From: Sabethes cyaneus
Taxonomy: Eukaryota > Arthropoda > Insecta > Diptera > Culicidae
Assembly: GCF_943734655.1 (NCBI RefSeq)
Contig: NC_071354.1
Location: forward strand, 177,602,411 to 177,666,410
Length of the DNA: 64,000 nt
Direction of reading: 5' to 3'
Shown here in pieces: positions 1-27,715 of this stretch. Position 1 is the stretch's first letter. The number at the start of each line of letters is the position of its first letter. The notes below the pieces were generated by a model. It saw nothing but the letters and a program-made list of their open reading frames with translations, searched no databases and was not told the origin of the DNA. The translations under genes and the position numbers were made by a program.

Positions 1-2
1 AG

Positions 3-269
3 AATCGCCAGATACCGGTGAATGTTGCCCGAGCGAAGGCCACCCTGGAGTGGGGTTGCGGCTACGCGGAATGCTCAGCAAAGAACAACGAAGGAATATT
101 GACCGTCTTCAAGCAGCTGCTGCGACAGGCCAACATCGAGTACAACCTTAGTCCGGCGGTTCGGCGACGAAGAAAATCCTTGCCCAGCTACTCGAGCCAA
201 ACGCAGCAGAAGGGATCGGCGCACTCGGCAAAGTATTACTTGAAGCGGCACTCGTGCTCGGTTCAGTAA
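3..269 (+). CDS. Ras-family small GTPase, C-terminal end (5' partial)
   Basis: The frame is open from the window edge, so the upstream exons and the true start lie outside. The visible ~88 residues contain ECSAK, the G5 guanine-contacting motif of Ras-type GTPases, followed by the last helix (VFKQLLRQANI), a basic stretch RRRRKSLP and a Ser/Gln-rich tail. The protein ends in CSVQ, a CaaX-type prenylation box, which suggests attachment of a switch-like GTPase to membranes. The layout (basic segment after the G domain, long tail, CaaX) resembles Di-Ras/RasD/Rhes-like atypical Ras proteins rather than Rab or Rho, but the switch regions are missing, so the subfamily cannot be fixed. AATAAA signals at 736-741 and 767-772 could end the transcript. 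The Ras-family call is firm; the exact ortholog is not. Confidence 0.8.
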   Translation, partial: NRQIPVNVARAKATLEWGCGYAECSAKNNEGILTVFKQLLRQANIEYNLSPAVRRRRKSLPSYSSQTQQKGSAHSAKYYLKRHSCSVQ

Positions 270-1630
270 ATCCACCAAAAGCCGCGAACGAAAGTTTCAA
301 AGAACGGAGAATGCGTAGGGGGGTCGTTCTAAACAGAAACAAAGTGACATTACCACCTTCGAATGAGGAATCGAAACGACGACAACTTATGGTCTGAGCA
401 ACAAATCGAAATACACACTTGAATAACAGGTGACTGCAGGGCGCACCTTTTGAATATTTACTCATATTAACCCATTGGATGTTTGATAGAAACAGTGTTT
501 TTGGGGTTTAGAAGAATGTGAGAATTGAAGTCATTATTAGTTTTATTAAATGTTGTAAACGACTATGCACTCAGAGCATTTGTGGAAACCAAATACAAAT
601 AATTTAATTGGGATCATTTGTGCAAAAAATTTGGAATTTTTAGGAAGATTATACACCAAAAACGATTAAAAGTGTTATATTAATAGGAAATTTCTCACTT
701 TTTAAATATTTTCGTTTGAAAGAAAGCCTTTTAATAATAAAATATTGCAATTATTTATAAAGCAGCAATAAACAGCATCGTTTTAACTTGACAGGTTCAT
801 CTTTCAGTAGACAACGACCTCTGAGCTTTGAGTCAATTGGTAAACGGCTACCTAATTTAACGACATTCACGCAGCTGGGGATAATTGCTATGCTAGACGG
901 TCATAATCGATTTATTAGACCCACATAAAATATTGAGTATTGCTAATCATAATTGCCGGTTTGTTTTTATCTGCCGAATAATTCCGAAATTACATACTTT
1001 ACACGTACGGTCTATCGCTCGCATCAGTGCAAAGAAATTTTCTGGTTTAAGCGTTCACTTCGGTGGGTGGTTGATTGACTTTTTTTTGTTTATTCCGTAA
1101 TTAGGTACCTACCTGCTTGTTATTTTTGGAGACTACTAGTGTGTACAATGCTGGGTGCTAGAAAAAACCGTGCTATTAATTTTCTTACAATAATCAATAT
1201 GACCGACGGTCTGTCTGCGGAGCAAATGTACTTGAGAAGTTAATACGGCCAGGAATGTATTGCGTATCGCGTTGATCTATATTGAATTTGTTGTAATTAT
1301 TCATGGAACGTGCTATGCTTTTAAATAGAAGTTTATTGAGGAAGGCGATCTTTTCTTCACAGAACTACAATTTACATTTTATTTCAATCAATACGTAGGG
1401 GAGATAGCTGCAGGTTGGGACCAATTTCGTTTTCGGTCTACAAAGCTTCATCAGAATGTTTTTATTATGAGTGTTCTACATCATAGGAAAGGTATTTTTA
1501 TTGTTTATAAAGAAAAAATTCCAAAATATTTGATTATATAAAATTAAAGAAATTATAGTCATTTCCGTGAAGGTCCTAAAAATTTGCGAAAAAAATTGTT
1601 GCTGTAGGTTGAGAAATTCATTTTATTTAT
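270..1630. other. AT-rich 3' flank of the GTPase gene
   Basis: No coding region is supported. The first several hundred bases are probably 3' UTR, with AATAAA at 736-741 and 767-772. The remainder is AT-rich intergenic DNA with no repeat recognised. Confidence 0.5.
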
Positions 1631-2364
1631 ACAGGGAGCTCCACCTTTTATGTCGGTATGTAAACGCTGTGTAACATTTGCCAACCGATTTCTTTCATTA
1701 CATATGTTTTGGAAACGCCATTTCAGTACAATTTTCGCCATGTATCGCTCCACACCAAAAGAACGCGCTGAAATAGTGACACTTTACATCGAAAATAGTC
1801 GTTCCATTGTGTTAACTCTACGTGCATATCGGAAAAAACATCGCGGCAAAAAGGCACCATCTGACAATTCTATTCGTCTTTTCGTGTCGAATTTTTTTGA
1901 GCACGGGACAGTAGGAGATCGTCAACACGCCATTCATCAAAGATCAAGACGTTCCAATGAACTGGTTGAATCAGTGAGGGAGAGTGTTGCTCAGGACCCA
2001 ACTGTCGATGGAAATCGATATCGGTGGATGTTGGCTCATTATGTCTGCCCACGAATGCGCGAAAAAGGTCTAGAAGGTTACTGGTTTCAACAGGACGGTG
2101 AAGGACAGGAATTCAACAATTCAATTTCTGCAACGAAAATTTCCGGGACGTCTGGTGTCAAAAAGGGGTGATATTGACTGGCCACCCAGATCACCTGATT
2201 TAACCCCCCCGGACTTCTTTTTGTGGGATTATCTGAAAAGCAAGATTTACGCCAACCAGCCACAAACTATTGACGAGCTCAAGGCAAATATTCGTACGGA
2301 AATCGACACTATAACACCCGAGATGCTCAAAAAGATAATTGAAAACGTGGAAAAAAGGAGTTAA
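1631..2364 (+). pseudogene. mariner-like (IS630-Tc1) transposase, internally deleted and frameshifted
   Basis: The first part, from the Met at 1740 (RSTPKERAEIVTLYIENSRS), matches the N-terminal helix-turn-helix region typical of mariner-family transposases. It then jumps to GLEGYWFQQDG, the block around the second catalytic Asp, so the middle of the catalytic domain including the first Asp is missing. The frame shifts near 2100; the other frame continues with RGDIDWPPRSPDL (third catalytic position), FFLWDYLKSKIY and a C-terminal KPQT-like helix, ending at 2364. About 100 residues are absent compared with intact relatives. An ACAGGGAGCTCC sequence at 1633 may be the old left end; no matching right end is seen because a SINE follows at 2371. 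It cannot encode an active enzyme. Confidence 0.8.
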
Positions 2365-2370
2365 TTTTAG

Positions 2371-2981
2371 TCAGTTGGCTTCGAGGTATGACGCTGGCCT
2401 AATAAGCCAGTCGTCTTATGTTCGAATCTCGACTGGGAGAGGCAGTTAGAGTTAATAGGATCGTAGCAACTGGCCCCCCAGATAACACAAGATCGTAATA
2501 GAAAGTGCACATTAAGTCGTATGCATGTCAATTTTACATTGAAATTGCATAATGATTAGAGTGTGTCAAGGCGAAGTGTACAATAAGTTGTTTTGCGGTC
2601 GTGCGTGTCGTCATGTACAACTTATGGCTGGGAATTGTAAAGCAGTATAGATGATTGTAACATGTAGTTATATCTTAATCGTATATTGAGGAGTATTAAG
2701 TTGCGTGTTCCAAAAATTGTTGTATAGAATGCAAGATAGAATTATCAAAATTTTTGCACGTATATTGCCTCCACTTTGGTACTTATATGTTTTTATGTTG
2801 TGTGAAATATAAATTTTTCGTGCGGATATGATTTCGTATCTCTCAGTTGCAACCGAAATATACAAACCAAATTGTTTACTGGGCCTGCAATTGTCTTGCA
2901 CTCAGCTGGCTGCGAAGTCTGTCGTATAAAAATAGAAGGTCGAGTTTCGATAACGGAATGTAGCACCTAGGCTTTGCTTTT
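2371..2981 (+). mobile_element. tRNA-headed SINE, copy A, split by an inserted element
   Basis: The 5' part (2371-2476) has a tRNA-like head with a box-B-type sequence GTTCGAATC near 2431. The 3' part resumes at 2882 and ends in CTAGGCTTTGCTTTT. Joined, the two halves align with the uninterrupted copy on the minus strand at 37361-37554. Bases 2477-2883 are an insertion. The arrangement recalls the Feilai/Twin-type SINEs of mosquitoes, but the family name is not established here. Confidence 0.75.
2477..2883. mobile_element. 407-bp inverted-repeat element, copy 1 (inside SINE A)
   Basis: The element runs from CCCAGATAACAC to GTTTACTGGG. Its limits come from comparison with the uninterrupted SINE at 37361-37554, where the junction reads TGGCCCTGCAATTG. 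Here the left flank is TGGCCC and the right flank CCTGCAATTG, implying a 2-bp CC duplication. The ends share CCCAG followed by a loosely related AT-rich stretch. It has no coding capacity, so it must be non-autonomous. Superfamily unknown. Confidence 0.65.
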
Positions 2982-2985
2982 TTGT

Positions 2986-3329
2986 TTTGCTTTTTGCTTA
3001 CTGGATAAAAGCATAGAAATGCACAACGCATATTACCAAAACCTTCGACTTTTACTTATATAGTAGTTTACAATCATAAAAAATTGATAAAACATTGCAA
3101 AAGAATTTTCGACTGACAAAAATTTGGATTTCTCAACCTGCAGCACAGTCAAGCCATTTCAACATAACAATTTTTATATCATCACAATACAGATATATGT
3201 AAATAGTTTTTGATGTTCAAAAGCACTTCAAAACTTATCAAACAAACAAACAACTTGGAGGAAAACAAAAAAAAACATTGGCTCGAAAAAGTTTCCAATA
3301 AATTTCTTTTGCCATTTTTTATGGCCCAC
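2986..3329. other. Unannotated AT-rich spacer
   Basis: AT-rich sequence between SINE A and the second 407-bp element. No gene or repeat recognised. Confidence 0.4.
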
Positions 3330-3736
3330 CCCAGATAACACAAAATCGTAATAGAAAGTTCACATTAAATCGTTTTCATGTCAATTTCACGTTGGAATTG
3401 TATAATGATTGGAGTATGTCAAATCGAAATTAACAATAAGTTGTTTTGCAGTCGTGCGTGTCTTCATATACAATTCATGACTGTGAATTATAAAGCAGGA
3501 TAGACAATTGCAATATTTGATTATATCTATATCATATATTCAGGAGTATTTAGTTGCGTGTTATAAAAACTGCGCAAAATAGAATTACAAATAGTTGTCA
3601 AAATTTTCGCACGTATATCGCCTCCACTTTGGTACATATATGTTCTTATATGGCGTGAAATATAACTTTTTCGTTCAGATATGATTTCGTATACCTCAGT
3701 TGCAATCGAGATATACAAACCAAATGGTTTACTGGG
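3330..3736. mobile_element. 407-bp inverted-repeat element, copy 2
   Basis: Second copy of the element at 2477-2883, in the same orientation and of the same length by my count. It starts CCCAGATAACAC and ends GGTTTACTGGG. It is flanked by AC on both sides (3328-3329 and 3737-3738), again a possible 2-bp duplication. Conservation of both ends in two unrelated sites supports the boundaries. Confidence 0.65.
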
Positions 3737-3759
3737 ACTGGGCTTACAAAGAAAATATA

Positions 3760-4727
3760 GGGTACGGGTGGGTATTTCCAGCCCATTAAGCGGTAGCCTG
3801 AACAATATTCAGGAACTACGTTGAAACTATATTTATTCGAGACAAGATTTTTATACCAGTTGATAGAATAATATTTACTGAATATCGGCGTGTATTTTGG
3901 TCTTAATAAAATGCTACTGAATTTGAGTTATAGTCGCGAGAAATGATGAAGTCGCTGCGACTAAATTGAGCCCATTTTCTATAGCGGTGTCTGTGTTTTT
4001 TAAATCCGACAGGCCGAAATAGCTAGCACAGCAATTAAATGCTTTTCAAAAACAGACCAAAAGAGACAAGAAAAGATAGACCGATAAATAACTCCTCGCT
4101 ATTGCCTACATTCCGGGCTCATTGAAGATAATTAGTTTTGCAGTGACAACAGCTTGCTGCTGGCGCTAGTGTATCACTGAATCAGTCATATACACTAGCG
4201 CCAGTTGTCACTCAAATACCAAATATGTCAGCACATATATTGGTAGTAGTATAAGTAACGCACCATACGCTGGAATTAAAAACAAAACGCTGCTAATGGC
4301 TAGTGAATGAAAATTGAATATATTCTCATATCAGAGGGGAATTTTTGTGTTCTTCCGTGATAAAAAGAAGTAGAATTGTTCTGTGATAGCATGTTCACAG
4401 CTGTTTAGTTTCTAGAATAAGTAAACGTGATCATAATTGTGTGTTTTCCAAACCATCATCGAGAGCGGATACGCGTAAGCGATTGCTGCTAGTTTTTTCA
4501 GCCTGGTTACATGCCAGTGGAAAAACAGTGGTTTTGATGTTTATTGAATAAAATTAAGCAAACTACTTACATTTTTATGAAAATAGTTATAACACATTAA
4601 AGCCTATGAGTGCTACATTCGTTTCAGTATTGTTACATAGCGGCAAAGTTTTTATTTGGGAAAGTGTAGCCAAAAGAGGTAATGTATGCCGAAATTAGTA
4701 GCGTGATGGGAATACCCTCCCGTACCC
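3760..4727. mobile_element. 968-bp TIR element flanked by TA
   Basis: Terminal inverted repeats begin GGGTACGGGTGGGTATT at 3760 and its near-complement GAATACCCTCCCGTACCC ends at 4727. TA lies directly outside both ends (3758-3759 and 4728-4729), as expected for Tc1/mariner-type or other TA-targeting elements. No transposase frame is present. It contains a strong hairpin at 4143-4211. Confidence 0.6.
4143..4211. repeat. Hairpin with 15-bp core stem
   Basis: CTGGCGCTAGTGTAT pairs with ATACACTAGCGCCAG across a 15-base loop. The pairing continues outward as GTGACAAC with GTTGTCAC after a 9-base bulge in the left arm. It lies within the TIR element at 3760-4727 and may be a structural core of it or a small-RNA precursor; nothing here decides between these. 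Confidence 0.6.
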
Positions 4728-4729
4728 TA

Positions 4730-4904
4730 CTTAGGTTTCATGTTTCGATTAAAATTTGGGGCACTATTTGCATTCATTTAAAAATAATCGAATTTTCTCA
4801 ACCTGCAGCTAGTCTCAACCTGAAGCAGTCTACCAAATTGAAATAGCAGCACCTAAAAATAAAAATAAAATAAAGGGCCACTCGCATTCGTAACCCTTAT
4901 TTAC
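4730..4904. other. Short spacer before the RTE-like element
   Basis: Low-information AT-rich sequence; no feature recognised. Confidence 0.4.
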
Positions 4905-6840
4905 TTACTTAGGTGGCTTGCCGTCCTAAGACAAAGCCTGTTGAACAAAGTTTCTCCATGTAACTCGGTTGAGGGCTACCGCTCTCCAATTCCTCGGACA
5001 CCGAGTACTCTCCGCCAGATCTCGCTCCACCTGGTCTAACCATCTTGCTCGCTGCACTCCTGGTCGTCTTGTTCCTACCGGATTTAGCGAACACCATCTT
5101 TGCAGGGTAGTTGTCCGGCATTCTTGCAACATGCCCTGCCCATCGTATCCGTCCAGCTTTAGTCACCTTCACCTCTTCACCTTTAGTCACCTCCGCCTCC
5201 ATACTCCGTTTTCCTGTACGCCGCCGTAGATCGTTCTTAGCACTCGTCGTTCGAAAACTCCGAGCACTCGCAGGTCCTCCTCGAGCATTGTCCATGTTTC
5301 ATGCCCGTAGAGAAAAACCGGTCTAATAAGCGTCTTGTACAGGGTGCACTTTGTACGGGGACTTAGTCTGCTCGACCGCAATTGCTTGTGGAGCCCATAG
5401 TAAGCACGACTTCCGCTGATAATACGGCTCCGAATCTCACGGTTGGTATCATTGTCCGCCGTTACCAGTGAGCCAAGGTAGACAAATTCATCGACTACCT
5501 CAAACTCATCGCCGTCGATCAATATACTACTGCCCAAGCGGTGTCGTTCGGCCTCGTTCCCGCTGGCCAGCATGTTCTTTGTTTTAGACGTATTTACCTT
5601 TAACCCAATCTTTTCTGCTTCGCGCTTTAGTCTGGTGTACTGTTCAGCCACCGCCACATATGTTCTGCCGATAATATCCATGTCATCGGCAAAGCAGACG
5701 AATTGACTAGATTTGTTGAATATCGTGCCACGCGTGTTGATATTCGCTCGGTTCATAACACCTTGTAGCGCTATGTTGAACAGCAGGCATGAAAGACCAT
5801 CACCTTGACGAAGCCCTCTGTGTGATTCGAATGAACTTGACAATCCACCCGAAATCCGAACCATCCATCGTAGATTTAATCAGTTTGATGAGCTTCCTGG
5901 GGAAGCTGTTCTCGTCCATGATTTTCCATAGCTCTTTCCGGTCGATGGTATCATATGCGGCTTTGAAGTCAACGAATAAATGATGCGTGGTAACTCTGTA
6001 TTCACGGCTCTTTTGGAGGATTTGCCGCAGTGTAAATATTTGAACCGTTGTAGACCGACCTTCGACGAAGCCGTCTTGATAAGTTCCCACAAATCTATTC
6101 GCAATTGGTGATAGACGGCGGAAAATGATTTGGGACAGCACTTTATAGGCGGCATTGAGAACGGTGATCGCTCGATAGTTCTCACAGTCCAACTTGTCGC
6201 CCTTTTTATAGATCGGGCAGATAACCCCATCTTTCCACTCCTCCGGTAGCTGTTCCGTATCTCAAATTCTAACAATTAGTCGGTGTAGACAAACGGCCAG
6301 CTTTTCTGGTCCCATTTTAATAAACTCCGCTCCGATGCCATCTTTTCCAGCTGACTTGTTGTTCTTTAGCTGCATGATGGCCTCCTTAACTTCGCCTATC
6401 GTTGGGGCAGGCACCTCTTCCCCGTTTGTTGCACCGTCGAAATCGCTTTCCCCGCCGCCATGGCTCTCCGCCTGGGCGCCATTCAGGTGATCGTCGAAGT
6501 GCTGCTTCCACCTATCGGTCACCTCACGATCGTCCGTCAGAATACTGCCAGTCTTATCCCGACACATTTCGGCTCGCGGCACAAAGCCTTTGCGGGATCC
6601 GTTCAGTTTCTGGTAGAACTTTCGCGTTTCCTGAAAACGATGCGGCTGCTCCAACTCTGCATATTCCTGCTCTTCCAGGTAGCGCTTTTTCTCCCGAAAG
6701 ATGTGGTTTCGCTGCATCTTCTTCTGTTTGTGTCCTTCCACGTTCTGTCGTGTGGCACTGCGCATTGTGGCCGCCCGCGCAGCGTTCTCCTCATCCATCA
6801 CCCTCCTACATTCATCGTCAAACCAATCGTTCCGCTGATT
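4905..6840 (-). pseudogene. RTE-like non-LTR retrotransposon reverse transcriptase, 5'-truncated and broken
   Basis: Reading leftward from 6801, one frame gives the pre-RT linker (RKFYQKLNG), the first RT blocks (NNKSAGKDGIGAEFIK) and then a stop near 6262 at RLIVRI*DTEQL, where Trp is expected. It continues with YRAITVLNAAYKVLS, GFVEGRST and FVDFKAAYDTID to about 5850. A frameshift there moves to a second frame holding HRGLRQGDGLSCLLFNI, the polymerase box FADDMDIIG, VYLGSLVTADND and LYGHETWT, ending about 5190. A third segment (5295-4909) carries IRWAGHVARM and the C-terminal tail. The upstream endonuclease domain is missing, as in a 5'-truncated insertion. At least two frameshifts and one nonsense change make it inactive. 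Best match in memory is the JAM1/RTE group of mosquitoes; the clade is inferred. Confidence 0.85.
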
Positions 6841-6869
6841 TTACACCATCACGAACACCTTCATTTTTA

Positions 6870-8025
6870 TAAAATTTAGTAACTTTTCAGAAGCAAACAG
6901 CTTTGAAATAGGTAAGTGTTTCTCAAGGTGTTTATATCAAATTTCTCCTAAAAAGTTTAATAAAGTTGATTGCTTTTATCTATCAATTTGAAGCTCTGGT
7001 ACTGTTTTGCAATTCTTTCTTTGGCGTGAAACTCTTATCTCTTATAGTTACGTTGCAATTTAATATTGAACATAACATGTTAGGTGTTAAATTAGAATAT
7101 GAAAACTGCTTGAATTCATACATAGCGCATAGCACACTAGATCACCGCGTGCGACGGACTCGGTTTGACACGTATGGAAAACAACAACTGCAACAACAAT
7201 GTTTTCCTTAAATTGAGGGTTCGTCTTTACTAGTATGATCCTGTAAAACTCAAGCCGCTTAGGGAGCAGCTTTTGAATTTGCACTTTGGAAAGGATGCCT
7301 TTTTACCCGTTTCAGCACGTTCTGCATACAGTGTGACATGCAGTGTGACACGGAATTGTGCCGCAACTTGCTTGATGCGTGTTTTGGGATCATTTCCCGC
7401 GATCTGTAAAATTCCATGGTGAACCGGTGATGAAACTTGCTGTTGCTGCTCTCCTTGAAGCCTCGTTGAAAACAACGCTCCTTCTCGGAAGCGACGGTGC
7501 CTTCTGGTAAATGTTCCAGAATGATTTAATAACGGTTTTATTATGTAACAAAACGAACACTTCTGTACGTGTGTTTACTTCCTTGCATTGAGTAACCGAA
7601 GGTCAAAAAGTTTACAATCAAACTTCTGCTGGGCTGTCGTTGCTACACGATTAGTGAAGCAATAGCAAAGGTGACTGTCCGCAAGTTCCCGAGACCCGAG
7701 AAGTCTGTTTCGTTGTTGTTTTCCATACGCGTCAGATCGTGTCCGTCGCATGCGGTGATCTAGTATACCATGCGTGATGCATAATTTCGCGCTGTTTTCA
7801 GATACTAATTTAACACCCAACACGTTGCGTTTAAAATTGAATTGCAACGAAACTAAAAGAGATAGGCGTTTCACGTAAAAGAACGAGTTGTTCAACTGTA
7901 CTAGAGCTTCAAATTGATAGATTGAAGCAATCAACTTTACCACGCCTTTTTAGGGGAAATTTGAAGAAAACGCATTGGGAAATATTTATTTTAAAGCTTT
8001 TTGCTCTGAAAAGTATATAAATTTC
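6870..8025. mobile_element. Foldback element with ~330-bp inverted arms
   Basis: The arm at about 6870-7205 is inverted at about 7705-8025. Landmarks are GTTGATTGCTTTTATCTATC (left, ~6965) against its near-complement at ~7917-7935, and CACTAGATCACCGCGTG (left, 7135) against CGCATGCGGTGATCTAGT (right, ~7747). The arms are clearly diverged from each other. A ~500-bp spacer separates them; its minus strand has an 81-codon open frame (7475-7230) that I do not recognise. The true ends are not certain because the flanks are also repeats. Confidence 0.55.
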
Positions 8026-8429
8026 ATGAAATAGGAGTTTAAAGGGCAATTTTCAGTGTAAAATTTTCTCAGCTTTAAATGAAATCAACAGAATTTAGGT
8101 CCCTAGCGTACTTTTTGTACTAGAGTTAATTTAATGGAAACGGAACCGAAAGCTAAAAATGTTTGATAACGTTGTAACAATTGAGATTTGACTATTTGAG
8201 AGGGATTTTTCCGTCAAATGCGGTCTTCTATCACCCGCTAAAATATTTGCACTAAGCTACCTAACACCCTGTATATTTCGCTGTGCTTTGTTCCGCGGGC
8301 GAAATTGTGAGATATAAGGATGGAGGTGTTTTGGCGGATGACCGATTATCGAAACGTGAAAACAGCACTACGATGTATAGCTAAGGCGGAAGGCCTTGAT
8401 AACTAGGCGGCTCCATTGGTGCAACAAGC
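8026..8429. other. Spacer with a possible mariner-like end
   Basis: Mostly AT-rich. CACCCTGTATA at about 8268 resembles the end of mariner-type inverted repeats, but no partner end was found. No gene. Confidence 0.3.
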
Positions 8430-8960
8430 GACGGAGATGTTCCAATCCCACCGATAAGCGAAATTGAAAAAGCTCAAGAACAATAAAACAGCGGGAAAGA
8501 ACTATAATGGTATGGAACATATCAAATTAAACCCAAACAAGTTGGTTAGGTGTTGACATCAATTGCAAAAAAACAACAACAAACTAGATTCTGAGAAATA
8601 CCGACCGGACACTATCCTGCCTGAATGCCGCCCACAAAATACTGTTCCAAATTATCACCTATCGACGGATAACAGTAATCAATTGGTTCGTTGCAATTTA
8701 CCACGCTGGTTTCATAGCCGGACAATCTACAATGAACCAAATCTTTGGTTTTGGCTTTGGCTGCAAAAGTGTCGCGAATTCAAAGCCGCATGTGATAGCA
8801 TAAACCGATAAAAGCTACGCAAATTTTGGACGAAAACGGTTTTCCGGAGAAGCTGACTAGACTTGCCATGACTAGACTATGATGGATGGGATTCCGTACT
8901 GTGCGAGAAGTTCGGTTGATTTGTCAGCCCCAGTCAAATCCTGCTGGAGTCTTCGGCAAG
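8430..8960 (+). pseudogene. Degenerate RTE-like reverse transcriptase fragment
   Basis: Frame-hopping translation gives ISEIEKA..LKNNKTAGK (8450-8500), YHAGFIAGQS (~8700) and EFKAACDSINR (8776-8808), which parallel blocks of the copy at 4905-6840. Several stops and frameshifts. The piece is a short central RT fragment with no polymerase box. Confidence 0.65.
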
Positions 8961-11535
8961 GTGAGGATCTTTCCTCAAAAATTAAAGCACATAACACTCT
9001 CTTGACTTTGAACTAGTTACCAAAAAGACAGAAGTTTAATACGATTGTAAGGAATAGCGATCTTAGTTTTGTCGCCTTGGATCGCAGCATACTTGTATGA
9101 AAATATAACATGACTTCAGCTTAAAACTCAATCGACTTTATTTCACAAAAAATATACAATAGACTGTATATAAATATACAACAGTTGAATAGAATTTCAA
9201 AAAGGTATGGATTAGAACTGATAGCTAATAACAATTAAATTTCGCTTTGTATAATATAAAAATCGATTGTAGTCATCGTGAATACTGTTTCGTTGTTAGC
9301 AATACCTGACAAGAAGAAAACTATTTAACTTATGTATAGCTAGGTGAATTAATTCAATTACAACAGATTTGAAATTATAACAACTCACTTTTACTACTGG
9401 TAACGAAACACTACACACTTCTCCTGCCGGTCAGTGATAACTCTATCATTCCTACTAATTTGTGTCTCGCTCAGTGGTTAAAGTACAGCAATCAGTTTCT
9501 CGTTCCAAGCATTCAATTGTGTAGCGACTATTTCTATAACTTTGCATGTTGGCAAAACGGGGAACACTGTGCTAAGTCTAAGCTCTATATTTATTTATCT
9601 ATATCAAAAACAATCTGCATTTATTTCCTATATATTATTTCATAAAAAAGGGGAACACTTTCTTTAGTTGTCTTCGATCGTTGTCCGGTTTCAACTTTCT
9701 GTTGAAACATAATAATGATGCTGTGATGCTGATGGTAAATATGTGAAAACATATTATTATAAAACCAAAAACGAGAAAAAAATAGGTAAACCATATTGCA
9801 ACACAAAAAAATCGGCTGATAATAATTACACACATACATCAAAGAAGAACTGTTAAAAATCCTCTCTATGGCTGCATGAGAAAATTTTTAAAGCTGCTTT
9901 GAGTTTGTTTTAATACAAAAATTGTTCTGTAAAAATCACTTGTGGAATTGCACAGATGAGCTGAAATGCTTTCTTATGGCTGTACAGATAGAATTTCAGA
10001 TCATTGGAAACCACATGCGTTAAAACAGATTTTACAGTAATACCTAATTAAAATGATTTAGTTTTGTTTTATTTTTTTATAAAATTTCATTTCAACTTTT
10101 GCTCACGGAAATTAAACACAATTTAAACCAGCAACGAAAATACTAAAGTACGATGTGAGCACTCTTGTTAAACCGATATGTTTGAAACATTTCAACGAGG
10201 TGTAGTTTATAGTTTTATATCTCCGAAACGCTCATACAGATTTTTTCCCAATAACTGCTTTACACAATAAAGTTGTTGGTGTTATGTGTTTTAGTTTATC
10301 CTGACGCTTGATGAAACATAGTTCTCACAACAATTATCCTACGCCGAACAGATTCGGAAAGATTACACAGTTAGCATTTGTTGCTTGGTTGTGGCTACGG
10401 TTAGATATTAGCTTTAACTACACGTTACGTTATGATGTTTTATATGCTCTATGTTGTATATCCTAACTTAATCACACTTCTATTACTTTCTATTATTTCT
10501 TGCCATTCTGCTGCGAATTCAATGTTCAAAATATCATCCTATTCATTATGCAGTATATTATGTTCAACATGCTTTGATAGTTACTAAATAGATTCGATTC
10601 TAGAAAGCAATTCTAATTCGGTTAACTTTAAACTGTTTACTGCAAGAGTAGCTCGTAGAAAAAGTCCAACCAAAAACATTTTCGAAAGATAACAGATTTC
10701 GAACTGTCTCACGGCGAAAGCTTCTCTATCCGGGCAAAGCTTTGTGGCTGTCAAGTTTTGTCCGGATGTAAAGCTCGCTTTCCCAGTCGACTAGTCACTA
10801 TTACGCCATAAAAACTCGTGAAGAAATGCTAAAGAGCATAAAGCTAACAGTGTTGTATAGTGGTACTATTTTTGGCGCATGCGCTCCATAAGTTTAGTTG
10901 AGACACATAACGTATTATCTATGCCAATGAAGTTACACCGTATCATTTCCTACTATTTATAACTACGAATGTATCCTTCTGGCTAATCTATCATCAACGG
11001 CCATATAAAAATAGTAATCACCTCGCAGATTGCAACCTGCCAACAAAAAAGGCTTGTGATTTCTTTTTTAATTTAACGCTTCCGACAGCCATGGTATGAT
11101 TTATGTACAATCCATTCACCGGTCGGGAAAGCTGCATAAATCTACATTGTTTGTCAGTATCGCTAATAAACGATTTAATTCGCTTGTTGCTGTCCCCACC
11201 TTCAAATTCTGTTCATGAAATCATTATGATCTATTATCTACACAGCATCTGAGCTTAATTCTATAAGCTATAACGAGTATCTAGCGCTTTTCCGATAGCG
11301 AATGTCCACTCCAGGAGTGGTGTTTAGACACTGATCCGTATACTCTAGTGCAAAATTCGTATATAATCTTTATAACGGTTTACAGCTATCTCTTGTCTCA
11401 ACCCACACGACTCTCGAGATTTATTTATCAAAAGCAAAACCCTGCAAGTTGAAACGAACAACAATGTATAGCTTGACCTAAATCTAGACGCATTCAAACA
11501 AAGTAGATATCAAACTTTAGCGAAAATGTTTGCAC
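8961..11535. other. AT-rich DNA downstream of DAT, including its likely 3' UTR
   Basis: No coding region or recognised repeat in 2.6 kb. On the minus strand the DAT 3' UTR probably extends into the right side; AATAAA on the minus strand at 11425-11420 is about 110 bases past the stop codon, and further candidates lie to the left. Confidence 0.45.

Positions 11536-27715
<16,180 letters not shown>

Noticed and set aside
2371..2460. A genuine tRNA gene at the SINE heads
   Set aside because: The box-B-like sequence is present, but the cloverleaf is not complete and the head continues into a shared SINE body in at least four copies.
4905..6879. Plus-strand frames opposite the RTE-like element (for example 6402-6879)
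   Set aside because: Antisense shadows of the minus-strand RT coding sequence.
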